This document shows positions 47,649-55,958 of a stretch of DNA of 64,000 nucleotides, one piece after another. This DNA comes from Affinirhizobium lemnae. GTDB lineage: Bacteria > Pseudomonadota > Alphaproteobacteria > Rhizobiales > Rhizobiaceae. The stretch lies in NCBI RefSeq assembly GCF_022968395.1, contig NZ_JALJQZ010000015.1, positions 28,006-92,005 on the forward strand, given 5' to 3'. The position numbers and the translations under genes were made by a program. The notes below the pieces were generated by a model that worked only from the letters and a program-made list of their open reading frames with translations, searched no databases and was not told the origin of the DNA. How positions within the stretch are numbered: position 1 is the stretch's first letter; the number at the start of each line of letters is the position of its first letter.

Positions 47649-47990
47649 TTACAGCGCAGCTGTGACGATAAACTCGACCTTGTAGTCCGGCGTGGCAAGA
47701 GCAGCTTCGCTCGTTGCGCGGGCCGGCGGGTTCGCCGGGTCGATCCAGCTTTCCCAGACGGCGTTCATTTCACCGAAGGTGGACATATCCGACAGATAGA
47801 TGATCGTCTGAAGAATCTTGGACTTGTCCGAACCGGCAGCAGCCAGCAGGCGGTCAACTTCAGCCAGAGCCGACTTGGACTGCTCGGTGACGCTTGCGCC
47901 TTCACCAACCTGGCCAGCCAGATATACCGTGTTGCCGTGAACGACGGCGCCGCTCATGCGCTTGCCGGGTTCGATACGCTTGATGCTCAT
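47649..47990 (-). CDS. RidA-family (YjgF/UK114) protein, canonical type
   Basis: A 113-residue protein of the same superfamily as the gene at 46476 but of a different subgroup. It starts MSIKRIEPGKRMSGAVVHGNTVYLAGQVG, and it has PPARATSEAALATPDYKVEF with the arginine that is catalytic in imine deaminases. Proteins of this sort are often in catabolic clusters. It is followed on the same strand by the DUF442 gene upstream, 48 bases away, and could be co-transcribed with it. Confidence 0.88.
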   Translation of the reverse strand: MSIKRIEPGKRMSGAVVHGNTVYLAGQVGEGASVTEQSKSALAEVDRLLAAAGSDKSKILQTIIYLSDMSTFGEMNAVWESWIDPANPPARATSEAALATPDYKVEFIVTAAL

Positions 47991-48038
47991 AATATGCTCC
48001 TCAATGGATTGAGCTTGTAGAAAGTCTTGAATTGAAAA

Positions 48039-48377
48039 TCAGCCGCGCAGATGCAGGCTCTTCTCGTAGATCGCGGTCGAGCGTGCGCCGGAGCGGCAGT
48101 AACCCAGCATGGGGCGCGGAAACTCATCCAGCGCATCCACCATGCCCTTTACGGCCTCCGCATCGGCACCCATCCGACCGACCGGCACATGCGCAATGTC
48201 GAGGCCAAGCTCCTTGGCGCGCGCCGCAATCTCCGCAAAGGAAGGCTGCCCAGGCTCTTCCTCATCCGGGCGATTGCAGACGATGGATTTGAAACCCAGA
48301 GCCTTGATCTGGTCGAGATCGCTGGGAAGAATCTGCCCTGTGACGGAATACTCGTCGTTGATCTGGCGGATATCCAT
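48039..48377 (-). CDS. DUF442 (TIGR01244) phosphatase/sulfurtransferase-like protein
   Basis: The 112-residue product has the dual-specificity phosphatase-like fold. Motifs are INDEYSVTGQILPSDLDQI at the start, FKSIVCNRPDEEE, and the loop GYCRSGARS with C94 as the nucleophile and an arginine five residues later. Related domains are fused to beta-lactamase-like or rhodanese-like proteins and are linked to sulfide handling in Agrobacterium (BlhA type). Here it is free-standing. It lies 48 bases before the RidA-family gene on the same strand. The function is uncertain. Confidence 0.8.
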   Translation of the reverse strand: MDIRQINDEYSVTGQILPSDLDQIKALGFKSIVCNRPDEEEPGQPSFAEIAARAKELGLDIAHVPVGRMGADAEAVKGMVDALDEFPRPMLGYCRSGARSTAIYEKSLHLRG

Positions 48378-48453
48378 GGTTCAGCCTCCGGCTTGGAAAA
48401 TGTTGGGCTTTCAATTACGACGCAGGCTCGCCCCCGTCAATCGCGGTACCAGT

Positions 48454-49293
48454 TCAAACGAAACTGAAGCGAAGCGCGTAGTCTGCGCTTTCACCCGGCT
48501 TCAGCATCTCCAGTTCTCCTGAGCGGGCCAATTCTTCGCGGCTTGCCAGACGATGCGACACGGGCTCGATGCCCAGCACATGCGCCGGTTGCTTCTGATT
48601 TCTCCACACCTGCAGATAGGGAAGCGTGCTGGTCAGAAACTTTACACGCAGCGTCACGCCGCCAAGGCTGGCAATCGGGCCGAGCGACACCTCTGCCCAA
48701 TCCTCCCCGTCAGCACGGGCCGGTACGCAGAACACCCCGCCCGGATCGTCCCCGAAATTCCATGGAAAGCCACCGCCCTCCAGCATCTGGCCATTGAGCC
48801 TGACATTGTCATCGAAGAGCCAGGCCCCGATGTTCATATGGTACATATGCACCTTGGCGATGGGCTTTTCGCCAACATTGGTAACCTTGTCGGAAAGGCA
48901 GACCTCACCCGTCGCGCCATTCATCCGCCAGTGACGGTCGAGAACGACAGAGCCGCCATCGGCGGTTTGAACCGGAATGCGCGCCGTGCATTCCGCCTCG
49001 TCTCCCTGCGCATCCCAGAACAGGATTTCAGCCGGATGGGAGGAGAAGGATCCGTGCAACGGATAGCGCTTACCCGAAGCATCGCCATCGATCGGAACAG
49101 GGTGGCGGATATGATCAGGCCCGCAGGTGAACAGAAACCCTTCGAGCGAATGGTCGATGCGTGCATCTCCATCGTCGGGAATGGCGCGTCCGGGTGCGAT
49201 GTCGGTATTGGCGACAATACAGCTGCCGACATCCATAACGCTTGTCGGATCGAGATGGATGATCGGCCCACGGCCCGCAGAAAATTGCTTCAC
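48454..49293 (-). CDS. Aldose 1-epimerase-fold (DUF4432-like) protein
   Basis: The product has the galactose-mutarotase-type beta-sandwich. Recognisable segments are DHIRHPVPIDGDASGKRYPLHGSF with conserved histidines, YHMNIGAWLFDDN and IEPVSHRLASREEL near the end. The start is a GTG at 49293 (then KQFSAGRGP) with GGGAGG a few bases upstream; the GTG at 49323 lacks a ribosome site. The length is 279 residues. The sugar substrate is unknown, and it is separated from the neighbours functionally. Confidence 0.75.
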   Translation of the reverse strand: MKQFSAGRGPIIHLDPTSVMDVGSCIVANTDIAPGRAIPDDGDARIDHSLEGFLFTCGPDHIRHPVPIDGDASGKRYPLHGSFSSHPAEILFWDAQGDEAECTARIPVQTADGGSVVLDRHWRMNGATGEVCLSDKVTNVGEKPIAKVHMYHMNIGAWLFDDNVRLNGQMLEGGGFPWNFGDDPGGVFCVPARADGEDWAEVSLGPIASLGGVTLRVKFLTSTLPYLQVWRNQKQPAHVLGIEPVSHRLASREELARSGELEMLKPGESADYALRFSFV

Positions 49294-49481
49294 ATTCGCC
49301 TCCCAGACCTGTGATTTGTTCACAGGCTAATAAAATGTTCACGTTAAGCTCGTGTTCACCCTGAATTTTTATCTTTTCCACACTTGCGTCAAAATCGGCC
49401 TGTCTGACAAAAGTCGGTAAGGTGGGGTGGAACGCGACGGCGGATTCGCCGTTTCCATTCGTGTTCTCTAACGGTGATATC

Positions 49482-50891
49482 GTGAAGCGCTTATTTGTGA
49501 CAAGCCTTGGCATTGCAGCCCTCGTCAGTGTGCAGGTGGCATCCCCTGCCCTTGCGCAAACACGCTACGTGCGTTCGCCCTCCAACGTCGTGCTGGTCGC
49601 TCCCGATGGCGCCATCCTGGATTACACGCCAGATAGCCGCGATGTCGTGATCAGCCGAGACAATATGGGCCGTCGTGTCTATCTTGATCACTGGGGCAAT
49701 CTCGTTGCTACCGAGATGCGCAACGATACCTACGGCGGCAATCGCTATGATCCATCCGCCGGCGGCTATGGCCGGCAGGACCCCTACGCTCCGCGCTACA
49801 ACGATCGTTACGGCCAGAGCGCGCGCGGTGGCGACTATCAGGATTACCGCCAGTACCGACCGGGTGAGCCCGGAGAGGTGACAGGTTCCATTCCCCGTGA
49901 TGCATCCATTGATCGCCTGCCGCTGGATGCCGATGGCGCGATCATGGACGATGGCCAGGAAGACGCCAGCATAGAGCCGCAGCGCGCGCTTCCGCAGCCT
50001 AACATTGCCCCGTCGAGCAACAAGCCCATCATCGCCGTGACCAAGAAGCCGCAGGCGGAGATTGCTGCCCTTCAGGTGTTCCTTGACCGGCAGGGCATTT
50101 CTCCCGGCGTTATAGACGGTCATCTGGGCGACAACGTCAACAAGGCTGTCGCCGCCTGGCAGGAAATGACCGGCGAGACGCTCGATCCGAATAATTCCGA
50201 AGACATCATGCAGCGCCTGACCTATGAGGGCGGGCTCCCAATCGTGGACTACACGATTACGGCAGCCGATGCGGCGGGCCCTTATGTTGCGTCCATCCCG
50301 GATGATTATGCCCACAAGGCGCAGCTTCCAGCCATGTCCTTCACATCCGTGACGGAGGCGCTCGCGGAACGCTTTCACATGGATGAGGAATACCTGAAGT
50401 CGCTGAACCCGGGTGTCGATTTTTCCGTGCCCGGCTCGATCATCAAGGTCATCAATCCGGGTCAGCCGAAAACCGGCGAAGTGGTGCGCGTCGTTGCCAA
50501 CAAGGCCAAGAAGCAGGTCTTTGCCTATGGCGCGGATGGCCGCCTGATCGCCGCCTATCCGGCAACCATCGGTTCGTCAGACACGCCCTCCCCCAGCGGC
50601 ACCCACACGGTGGAGCGCATTGCGCTAAACCCGGGCTATACCTACAACCCGAAAATCAACTTCAAGCAGGGCAATAACGATAAGATCCTGCAGATCCCGC
50701 CGGGTCCGAACGGGCCGGTCGGTACGGTCTGGATTGCACTTTCCAAGCCCACCTACGGCATTCACGGAACGCCAGAACCATCCAAGATCGGCAAGACAAA
50801 CAGCCACGGCTGTATCCGCCTGACCAACTGGGATGCGACCGAGCTTGCCAAAATGGTGAAGCAGGGGACCGTGGTGGAATTCGTGGATTGA
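49482..50891 (+). CDS. Periplasmic L,D-transpeptidase with PG-binding and LysM-like regions
   Basis: The product has a signal peptide (KRLFVTSLGIAALVSVQVAS, cleaved near ALAQ), a Gly/Tyr/Arg-rich region, a PG-binding domain (about residues 196-250: ALQVFLDRQGISPGVIDGHLG), a LysM-like segment (FHMDEEYLKSLNPG) and a YkuD domain near the C-terminus. The catalytic motif is HGTPEP...SHGCIRLTN with the nucleophile Cys. Such enzymes make 3-3 cross-links or attach proteins to peptidoglycan, and are important in Rhizobiales polar growth. The GTG at 49482 is the better start (469 residues); the ATG at 49422 would precede the signal peptide. Confidence 0.88.
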   Translation: MKRLFVTSLGIAALVSVQVASPALAQTRYVRSPSNVVLVAPDGAILDYTPDSRDVVISRDNMGRRVYLDHWGNLVATEMRNDTYGGNRYDPSAGGYGRQDPYAPRYNDRYGQSARGGDYQDYRQYRPGEPGEVTGSIPRDASIDRLPLDADGAIMDDGQEDASIEPQRALPQPNIAPSSNKPIIAVTKKPQAEIAALQVFLDRQGISPGVIDGHLGDNVNKAVAAWQEMTGETLDPNNSEDIMQRLTYEGGLPIVDYTITAADAAGPYVASIPDDYAHKAQLPAMSFTSVTEALAERFHMDEEYLKSLNPGVDFSVPGSIIKVINPGQPKTGEVVRVVANKAKKQVFAYGADGRLIAAYPATIGSSDTPSPSGTHTVERIALNPGYTYNPKINFKQGNNDKILQIPPGPNGPVGTVWIALSKPTYGIHGTPEPSKIGKTNSHGCIRLTNWDATELAKMVKQGTVVEFVD

Positions 50892-50913
50892 CTTCCGTAC
50901 CTGCTGACATGCG

Positions 50914-50942
50914 AAGGGGCGCTGCGGCGCCCCTTATCTTTT
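50914..50942 (+). terminator. Rho-independent terminator after the L,D-transpeptidase gene
   Basis: AAGGGGCGC (50914-50922) pairs with GCGCCCCTT (50927-50935) over a 4-base loop, followed by ATCTTTT. It may also stop transcripts from parA-like on the other strand. Confidence 0.8.
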
Positions 50943-50957
50943 CGGCCATTGCCTCAA

Positions 50958-51674
50958 TCAAGCGGCTGAACGATTGAAGTTCAGCACACGCCCCACGCCG
51001 GAGCGAACGATGCGCATGGGCATCAGGCGCTTCACCTCATCGGCCAGAGCGCGAATATTGTCGCGCGCCTTGTCGAGATTTGAAACCTTGGCCGCATCCA
51101 GCGAATAGAGCGTGCCGCCAACTTCGAACAATTCGCGGAAGGCCGTGCGTTCGCCAATCGGCGTGTTCAGCACGTTCACACCGCGCTGAGCCAGCAGGCC
51201 CTTGATCGCGAGAAGCGAGCGCGTCGTGACCATGGGCGTGACGCGGGTCAGCACCACGGAATGGGCCACGGTGTGTCCCGCCTTTTCCTTCATTAGCGCC
51301 AGGAGGTCGAGGATCTGTGCTGCGCCCTTGGCATCCATAGCAGAACCCTGCACCGGAATGAAAACGTGATCAGAGAGACCCAGCGCAGTCGTCACTAGAG
51401 CATCGCGCGCCCCGGCAAGATCGATAACGAAGTAATCCGTCTGTCCCGCCATCTCGCGCAGATGACACTGCAGAGACGCGACAGATACTTCCGTAATGAT
51501 GGAGATGTTTCGGACAGCACCGGACAACTCATGCCACTGGCTGATCCAGCGCTGAGGATCCGCATCGATCAACGTTACACGATAGCCCTGATGAGCGAGT
51601 TCGGTGGCCAGTAGCAGTGCTGCGGTGGTTTTGCCTGCCCCACCCTTGGCATTCGCGAAAGAAATCACGGGCAT
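50958..51674 (-). CDS. Orphan ParA/MinD-family ATPase
   Basis: A deviant Walker A box FANAKGGAGKTTAALL near residues 6-20 and a DADPQRW segment identify the ParA family. The 238-residue product has no N-terminal DNA-binding extension and no parB next to it, so it is not a standard chromosome/plasmid partition pair. In shape it resembles VirC1-like ParA proteins. These ATPases position cargo on membranes or nucleoid. The start at 51674 is favoured by MPVISFANAKGG. Possible roles are localisation of secretion, chemotaxis or polar factors; none is proven. Confidence 0.8.
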   Translation of the reverse strand: MPVISFANAKGGAGKTTAALLLATELAHQGYRVTLIDADPQRWISQWHELSGAVRNISIITEVSVASLQCHLREMAGQTDYFVIDLAGARDALVTTALGLSDHVFIPVQGSAMDAKGAAQILDLLALMKEKAGHTVAHSVVLTRVTPMVTTRSLLAIKGLLAQRGVNVLNTPIGERTAFRELFEVGGTLYSLDAAKVSNLDKARDNIRALADEVKRLMPMRIVRSGVGRVLNFNRSAA

Positions 51675-51837
51675 AAATCGGCATCCTCGTCTGTAATCGA
51701 GCCGCATCGCTCAAACGAGCACCGGAACATGTGCTCTTGATGCAAAGTTTCTCTAAACAGGGTTAACGATGTGTAAATTCATACTCCGTTAATTTTACCT
51801 AACAGAACTTAGGATTGGTGGCAGCGCGCAATGCACG

Positions 51838-51868
51838 CAAAAGAGGCCCGGTAATAAGCCGGACCTCC
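51838..51868 (-). terminator. Rho-independent terminator after the alcohol dehydrogenase gene
   Basis: On the minus strand GAGGTCCGG and CCGGGCCTC pair (one mismatch) over a loop of TTATTA type, followed by TTTT. It is the likely 3' end of the minus-strand catabolic operon. Confidence 0.75.
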
Positions 51869-51891
51869 ACAGGTTTGATAATCGTCAAATC

Positions 51892-53037
51892 TCAAAAGCA
51901 GTCGCGGAAAAGTTGCTTCGTGTTTTCCAGCGTCAGCGTCACCGGGTTACCGCCGCAGGACGGATCCTCAATAGCCATAGCGGCGAGTTCGTCGATTCGG
52001 TCCGGGTGAATACCCATCGCCGTCAGGTTTTGGGGCACGTGAAGGTCGGTGCGCAGCTTCAGAACGTAGTCATAGAACCCGTCGAATCCGCCCGCGATAC
52101 CGAGATAGGCGGCAGCGCGCTCGATCTTCCCCTCTATCTTTGCACGGTTGAACTTCAGCACAGGCGGCATTACCACGGCGTTCGTCATGCCATGATGCGT
52201 ATTGTAAACGGCACCGATCGGATGAGACAGCGCATGGATGGCCCCCAACCCCTTTTGGAACGCGACCGCACCCATAGCAGCCGCCGCCATCATGTTGGTG
52301 CGGGCTTCGATATCCGTGCCTTCATGGAAAGCGCGCGGCAGAAACTCTTTCACCAGCCGCATGCCCTCCAGCGCAATGCCCTGGCTCATGGGATGGAAGA
52401 AGGGCGAGCAATAGGCTTCCAGGCAATGGGCGAAAGCATCCATGCCGGTTCCAGCCGTGATTGCCTTCGGCATGCCGACCGTCAATTCCGGATCGCTGAT
52501 CACGACACCCGGCAGGAACTTCGGGTGGAAAATGATCTTCTTAACGTGCGTGACCGAGTTGGTGATGACCGAAGCGCGGCCCACTTCCGAACCAGTACCC
52601 GCAGTTGTCGGAACTGCAACGATGGGCGCAATGCCTTCCACCTTGGCGCGTGTCCACCAATCACCGATATCCTCGAAGTCCCAGACCGGGCGATCCTGCC
52701 CAACCATGAAGGCAACGCACTTGCCAAGATCGAGGCCGGAGCCGCCGCCGAAAGCAACGACACCATCATGCCCGCCAGCGCGGAAGGCTTTAATACCCGC
52801 GTCGAGGTTCTTCTCATTCGGGTTGGGATCGACGTCCGCGAAGATGGCGCGGCCAAGGCCAGCCTCCTCCAGCACATCCAGCGCCCCTTGCGTGATTGCC
52901 ATATTGGCAAGACCACGGTCGGTTATCAGCAGCGGATTCTTCATGCCCAGCGATTTGCAGGCGTCCGCCAGTTCCTTGATGCGGCCACGGCCAAGCTTGA
53001 CGGCGGTCGGGTAGCTCCAGTTTGCGGTGATGTTCAT
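51892..53037 (-). CDS. Iron-type alcohol dehydrogenase
   Basis: The product of 381 residues belongs to the Fe-ADH group III. GGGSGLDLGKCVAFM and PTTAGTGSEVGRASVIT are nucleotide-binding signatures; the metal-binding histidines are in AFAHCLEAYCSPFFHPM and AIHALSHPIGAVYNTHHG. It oxidises a primary alcohol to an aldehyde or the reverse. It is the last gene of the five-gene minus-strand set, six bases after an aldehyde dehydrogenase gene, which would take the aldehyde on. The likely natural substrate is a gamma-glutamylated amino alcohol, but this is inference. Confidence 0.92.
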   Translation of the reverse strand: MNITANWSYPTAVKLGRGRIKELADACKSLGMKNPLLITDRGLANMAITQGALDVLEEAGLGRAIFADVDPNPNEKNLDAGIKAFRAGGHDGVVAFGGGSGLDLGKCVAFMVGQDRPVWDFEDIGDWWTRAKVEGIAPIVAVPTTAGTGSEVGRASVITNSVTHVKKIIFHPKFLPGVVISDPELTVGMPKAITAGTGMDAFAHCLEAYCSPFFHPMSQGIALEGMRLVKEFLPRAFHEGTDIEARTNMMAAAAMGAVAFQKGLGAIHALSHPIGAVYNTHHGMTNAVVMPPVLKFNRAKIEGKIERAAAYLGIAGGFDGFYDYVLKLRTDLHVPQNLTAMGIHPDRIDELAAMAIEDPSCGGNPVTLTLENTKQLFRDCF

Positions 53038-53043
53038 GGCGTC

Positions 53044-54423
53044 TCAGGCTTTCTTGAGGTGATAGGACTTCGGACGGGTCAGGTTGTGGAAACCAAGAAC
53101 GGAGAGCGAGCCGCCCCGTCCGGTTTCCTTCACGCCCGTCCAGACCAGTGCCGGATCGAGATAATCGCAACGGTTCATGAAGACCGTGCCGGTTTCGATT
53201 TCGGTGCCGATGCGGGAAGCGCGTTCCTCATCCTTGGTCCAGAGCGAAACGGTGAGCCCGTATTTGCAATCATTCATCAGGTCGACCGCTTCAGCATCGC
53301 TCTTCACCTTCATGATGCCGACGGCGGGACCGAATGTTTCCTCGCGCATGAATTCCATGGAGTGGTCCACGTCCACCAGGATCTGCGGCATCAGATAGGC
53401 ACCGCCATCATCCTGCGGGAACAGCTTCGGATCGACCAGCGCCTTTGCACCCTTGGCAACTGCATCCGCCACCTGCTGGCGTACGGTTTTGGCAAAGCGC
53501 ACATTGGCCATTGGCCCGAGCGAGGTTTCCTTGTCCAGCGGATTGCCAAGCTTGTAGTTGGAAACCCAGGCTACGGACTTTTCGACAAAGGCGTCGTAGA
53601 GGCTCTCATGCACGTAGATGCGCTCGATGCCGCAGCAGCACTGGCCGGAATTGAAGGTCGCGCCATCCATCAACGTATCGACAGCCGCGTCCAGATCCGC
53701 GTCTTCCATGACATAGCCCGGATCCTTTCCGCCCAGCTCCAGCCCCATGCCGGTAAAGGTTCCGGCGGCGGCTTTCTCCACCGCACGGCCACCTGCGACA
53801 GAGCCGGTGAAATTGATGAAGTTGAACGAACCGGCGGCAATCAGCTTCTCGCTTGTTGCATGGTCGAGGAACAGGTTCTGGAATACATCAGCCGGTACGC
53901 CTGCTTCCACAAAGGCGCGCACCATGCGCTCACCAACCAGAAGCGTCTGGGCCGCATGCTTGATGATGACCGTATTGCCAGCCATGAGCGCGGGAGCGAC
54001 CGTGTTGATTGCTGTCATGTAGGGGTAGTTCCAAGGCGCGATGACGAAGACGACGCCATGCGGCTCGCGCTCTATGCGGCGCGTAAAGGCGGCGCTGCTC
54101 TCGATCTCGATCGGCGCCAGCGCCTCTGCGGCCACGCTTGCCACATAGTTCGAGCGCTCGTTGAAACCCTTGAACTCGCCGCCATAGCGAATGGGGCGAC
54201 CCATCTGCCATGCCAGTTCCGGCACGACCTCGTCCACCATCTCGTTCAGGCGCGCGACGCCCTTCATCACCAGTTGAACGCGATCCTCCAGCGAGCGCTT
54301 GGCCCAATCCTTCTGCGTCCGGCGCGAGCGGGCGACCGCTTCGCTGGCAGCTTCCAGAGAACTGGCAGGACGTTCGGCATAGACCGAACCATCTACCGGC
54401 GAGATACATTGGATCATTGTCAT
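53044..54423 (-). CDS. Aldehyde dehydrogenase
   Basis: A 459-residue NAD(P)-dependent aldehyde dehydrogenase. The catalytic glutamate lies in LELGGKDPGYV, the nucleophile cysteine in FNSGQCCCGIERIYV, and VFVIAPWNYPYMTAINTVAPALMAGN-type segments form the cofactor site (only part quoted). The ATG at 54423 has AGGA eight bases upstream; the open frame to 54483 is less likely. It lies between the glutamine-synthetase-like gene and the alcohol dehydrogenase, as in PuuC-like gamma-glutamyl aldehyde routes. The true substrate is unknown. Confidence 0.92.
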   Translation of the reverse strand: MTMIQCISPVDGSVYAERPASSLEAASEAVARSRRTQKDWAKRSLEDRVQLVMKGVARLNEMVDEVVPELAWQMGRPIRYGGEFKGFNERSNYVASVAAEALAPIEIESSAAFTRRIEREPHGVVFVIAPWNYPYMTAINTVAPALMAGNTVIIKHAAQTLLVGERMVRAFVEAGVPADVFQNLFLDHATSEKLIAAGSFNFINFTGSVAGGRAVEKAAAGTFTGMGLELGGKDPGYVMEDADLDAAVDTLMDGATFNSGQCCCGIERIYVHESLYDAFVEKSVAWVSNYKLGNPLDKETSLGPMANVRFAKTVRQQVADAVAKGAKALVDPKLFPQDDGGAYLMPQILVDVDHSMEFMREETFGPAVGIMKVKSDAEAVDLMNDCKYGLTVSLWTKDEERASRIGTEIETGTVFMNRCDYLDPALVWTGVKETGRGGSLSVLGFHNLTRPKSYHLKKA

Positions 54424-54515
54424 GATCGTTTTCCTGTTACCCTTCAAAGAACGACAGCGGCACCGCCGCTGCCATGATGACATAGCTGTTTATACGGCCA
54501 GACAGACCGTGGGCC

Positions 54516-55886
54516 TTACGCCCGTTCGAAACCGCGCGCCACTTCCCAATCCGTGATGCGGCGGTCATATTCTTCCTGCTCCCATTCGGCTGCGCGCACA
54601 TAATGGTCGATGACGTCGTCACCGAATGCCTCCCGCAACATGGCAGAATTGCGCAATAGCTCGGTGGCATGGCGCAATGTGCGCGGAATTTCCCGCACGC
54701 CCTTGCCACCATAGGCATCTCCGACGAAGGCAGGCTCAAGCTCCATACCGTTCTTGATACCCTCGATACCTGCCGCGAGCAAAGCTGCCATGGCGAGATA
54801 GGGGTTCAGATCCGAGCCACCAACCCGGCATTCAATGCGAATACCCTTGGTGTCTTCCCCGCACAACCGGAAGCCTGCTGTACGGTTATCCTTGCTCCAC
54901 ACGATCTTGGTCGGCGCGAACGTTCCAGCCACGAACCGCTTGTAGGAATTGATGTAAGGCGCAAGGAAGTAGGTGATCTCTGACGCGTGCGCCAGCAAAC
55001 CAGCGATGTAGTTCTTCATCAGCGGCGAAATACCGTGTTCGGCATCCTTGTCGTAGAAGAGCGGTGTCTTGCCGTCGGCGCTCCAGAGCGACTGGTGAAT
55101 GTGCGAGGAAGAACCTGCCGCCGAATAGTTCCACTTGGCGAGGAAGGTTGCCGCCTTGCCCTTGGTCCAGGCAATCTCCTTCACCCCGTTCTTGATGATG
55201 ACATGGCGATCGGCCATGGTCAGGGCCTCGGCATAGCGCACATTGATCTCTTCCTGACCGGCGGACGCCTCTCCCTTGGAGTTCTCGACCGGCACCCCCG
55301 CCCCCTGCAGACCGGTGCGAATGGCGCGCATCACCTCTTCTTCCTTGGTCGTTTGGAAGATGTGGTAATCCTCGTTATAGCCGCTGGCGAGCTTGAGGTT
55401 GCGATAGCCGCTTTCACGCGCCGACTCAAAGCTTTGGTCGAACAGGAAGAATTCCAGCTCGGTCGCCATGAAGGCGGTGAAGCCCATGTCTTCCAGCCGC
55501 TTGACCTGCTTTTTCAGGATGGCGCGCGGCGAGTGCGGCACTTCTTCGTGAGTATGATGGTCCAGCACATCGCACAGCACCAGCGCGGTGCCTTCCAGCC
55601 ACGGAATCTTCCGCAGCGTCGCAAGATCGGGCTTCATGGTGTAATCGCCATAGCCCTTTTCCCAACTGGTGGATTTATAGCCGGAAACGGTTTCCATCTC
55701 CATGTCGGTCGCCAGCAGATAGTTGCAGCTGTGCGTTTCCTTCCAAGCGCTTTCGACGAAATATTCTGCCTGGAAGCGCTTCCCCATCAGGCGGCCCTGC
55801 ATGTCCACCTGCGCGGCGACAACGGTGTCAATCCGTCCGGCGGCAACATCAATCTTCAGGTCGTCGAAAGTATAGGTCGAGCTCAT
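54516..55886 (-). CDS. Glutamine-synthetase-family ligase (gamma-glutamyl-amine synthetase type)
   Basis: The 456-residue product has the GS catalytic domain: MATELEFFLF, GEASAGQEEINVRYAEAL, SSHIHQSLW, NSYKRFVAGTFAPTKIVWSKDN and RIECRVGGSDLNPYLAMAA. It is shorter and more diverged than true GSI in the N-terminal beta-grasp, and it lacks the adenylylation tyrosine region typical of nitrogen-regulated GSI. Next to an aldehyde dehydrogenase, an alcohol dehydrogenase, an APC permease and an amidohydrolase, it most likely glutamylates an amine, as PuuA and IpuC do. The amine cannot be told from the sequence. Confidence 0.9.
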   Translation of the reverse strand: MSSTYTFDDLKIDVAAGRIDTVVAAQVDMQGRLMGKRFQAEYFVESAWKETHSCNYLLATDMEMETVSGYKSTSWEKGYGDYTMKPDLATLRKIPWLEGTALVLCDVLDHHTHEEVPHSPRAILKKQVKRLEDMGFTAFMATELEFFLFDQSFESARESGYRNLKLASGYNEDYHIFQTTKEEEVMRAIRTGLQGAGVPVENSKGEASAGQEEINVRYAEALTMADRHVIIKNGVKEIAWTKGKAATFLAKWNYSAAGSSSHIHQSLWSADGKTPLFYDKDAEHGISPLMKNYIAGLLAHASEITYFLAPYINSYKRFVAGTFAPTKIVWSKDNRTAGFRLCGEDTKGIRIECRVGGSDLNPYLAMAALLAAGIEGIKNGMELEPAFVGDAYGGKGVREIPRTLRHATELLRNSAMLREAFGDDVIDHYVRAAEWEQEEYDRRITDWEVARGFERA

Positions 55887-55910
55887 TTTTCTTTATCCGT
55901 TCTCGAATGG

Positions 55911-55937
55911 AAAACCGCCGCACCTCCCGTGCGGCGG
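55911..55937 (-). terminator. Hairpin between the permease and glutamine-synthetase-like genes
   Basis: A perfect 9-bp stem CCGCCGCAC/GTGCGGCGG with loop of five, followed on the minus strand by TTTTCC. It may partly terminate transcription after the permease gene or stabilise the upstream mRNA, giving uneven expression within the operon. Confidence 0.65.
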
Positions 55938-55958
55938 CGATGATTGTTCAAAACCGTT

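Noticed and set aside
51740..51800. CtrA-like TTAA-N7-TAAA site upstream of the parA-like gene
   Set aside because: One half-site is imperfect and such A/T motifs are frequent between genes.
51913..54477. 854-codon open frame on the plus strand, antisense to the alcohol and aldehyde dehydrogenase genes
   Set aside because: The minus-strand proteins have all the catalytic motifs of their families. The long antisense frame follows from codon bias in GC-rich genes and its product is His/Arg rich without a recognisable domain.
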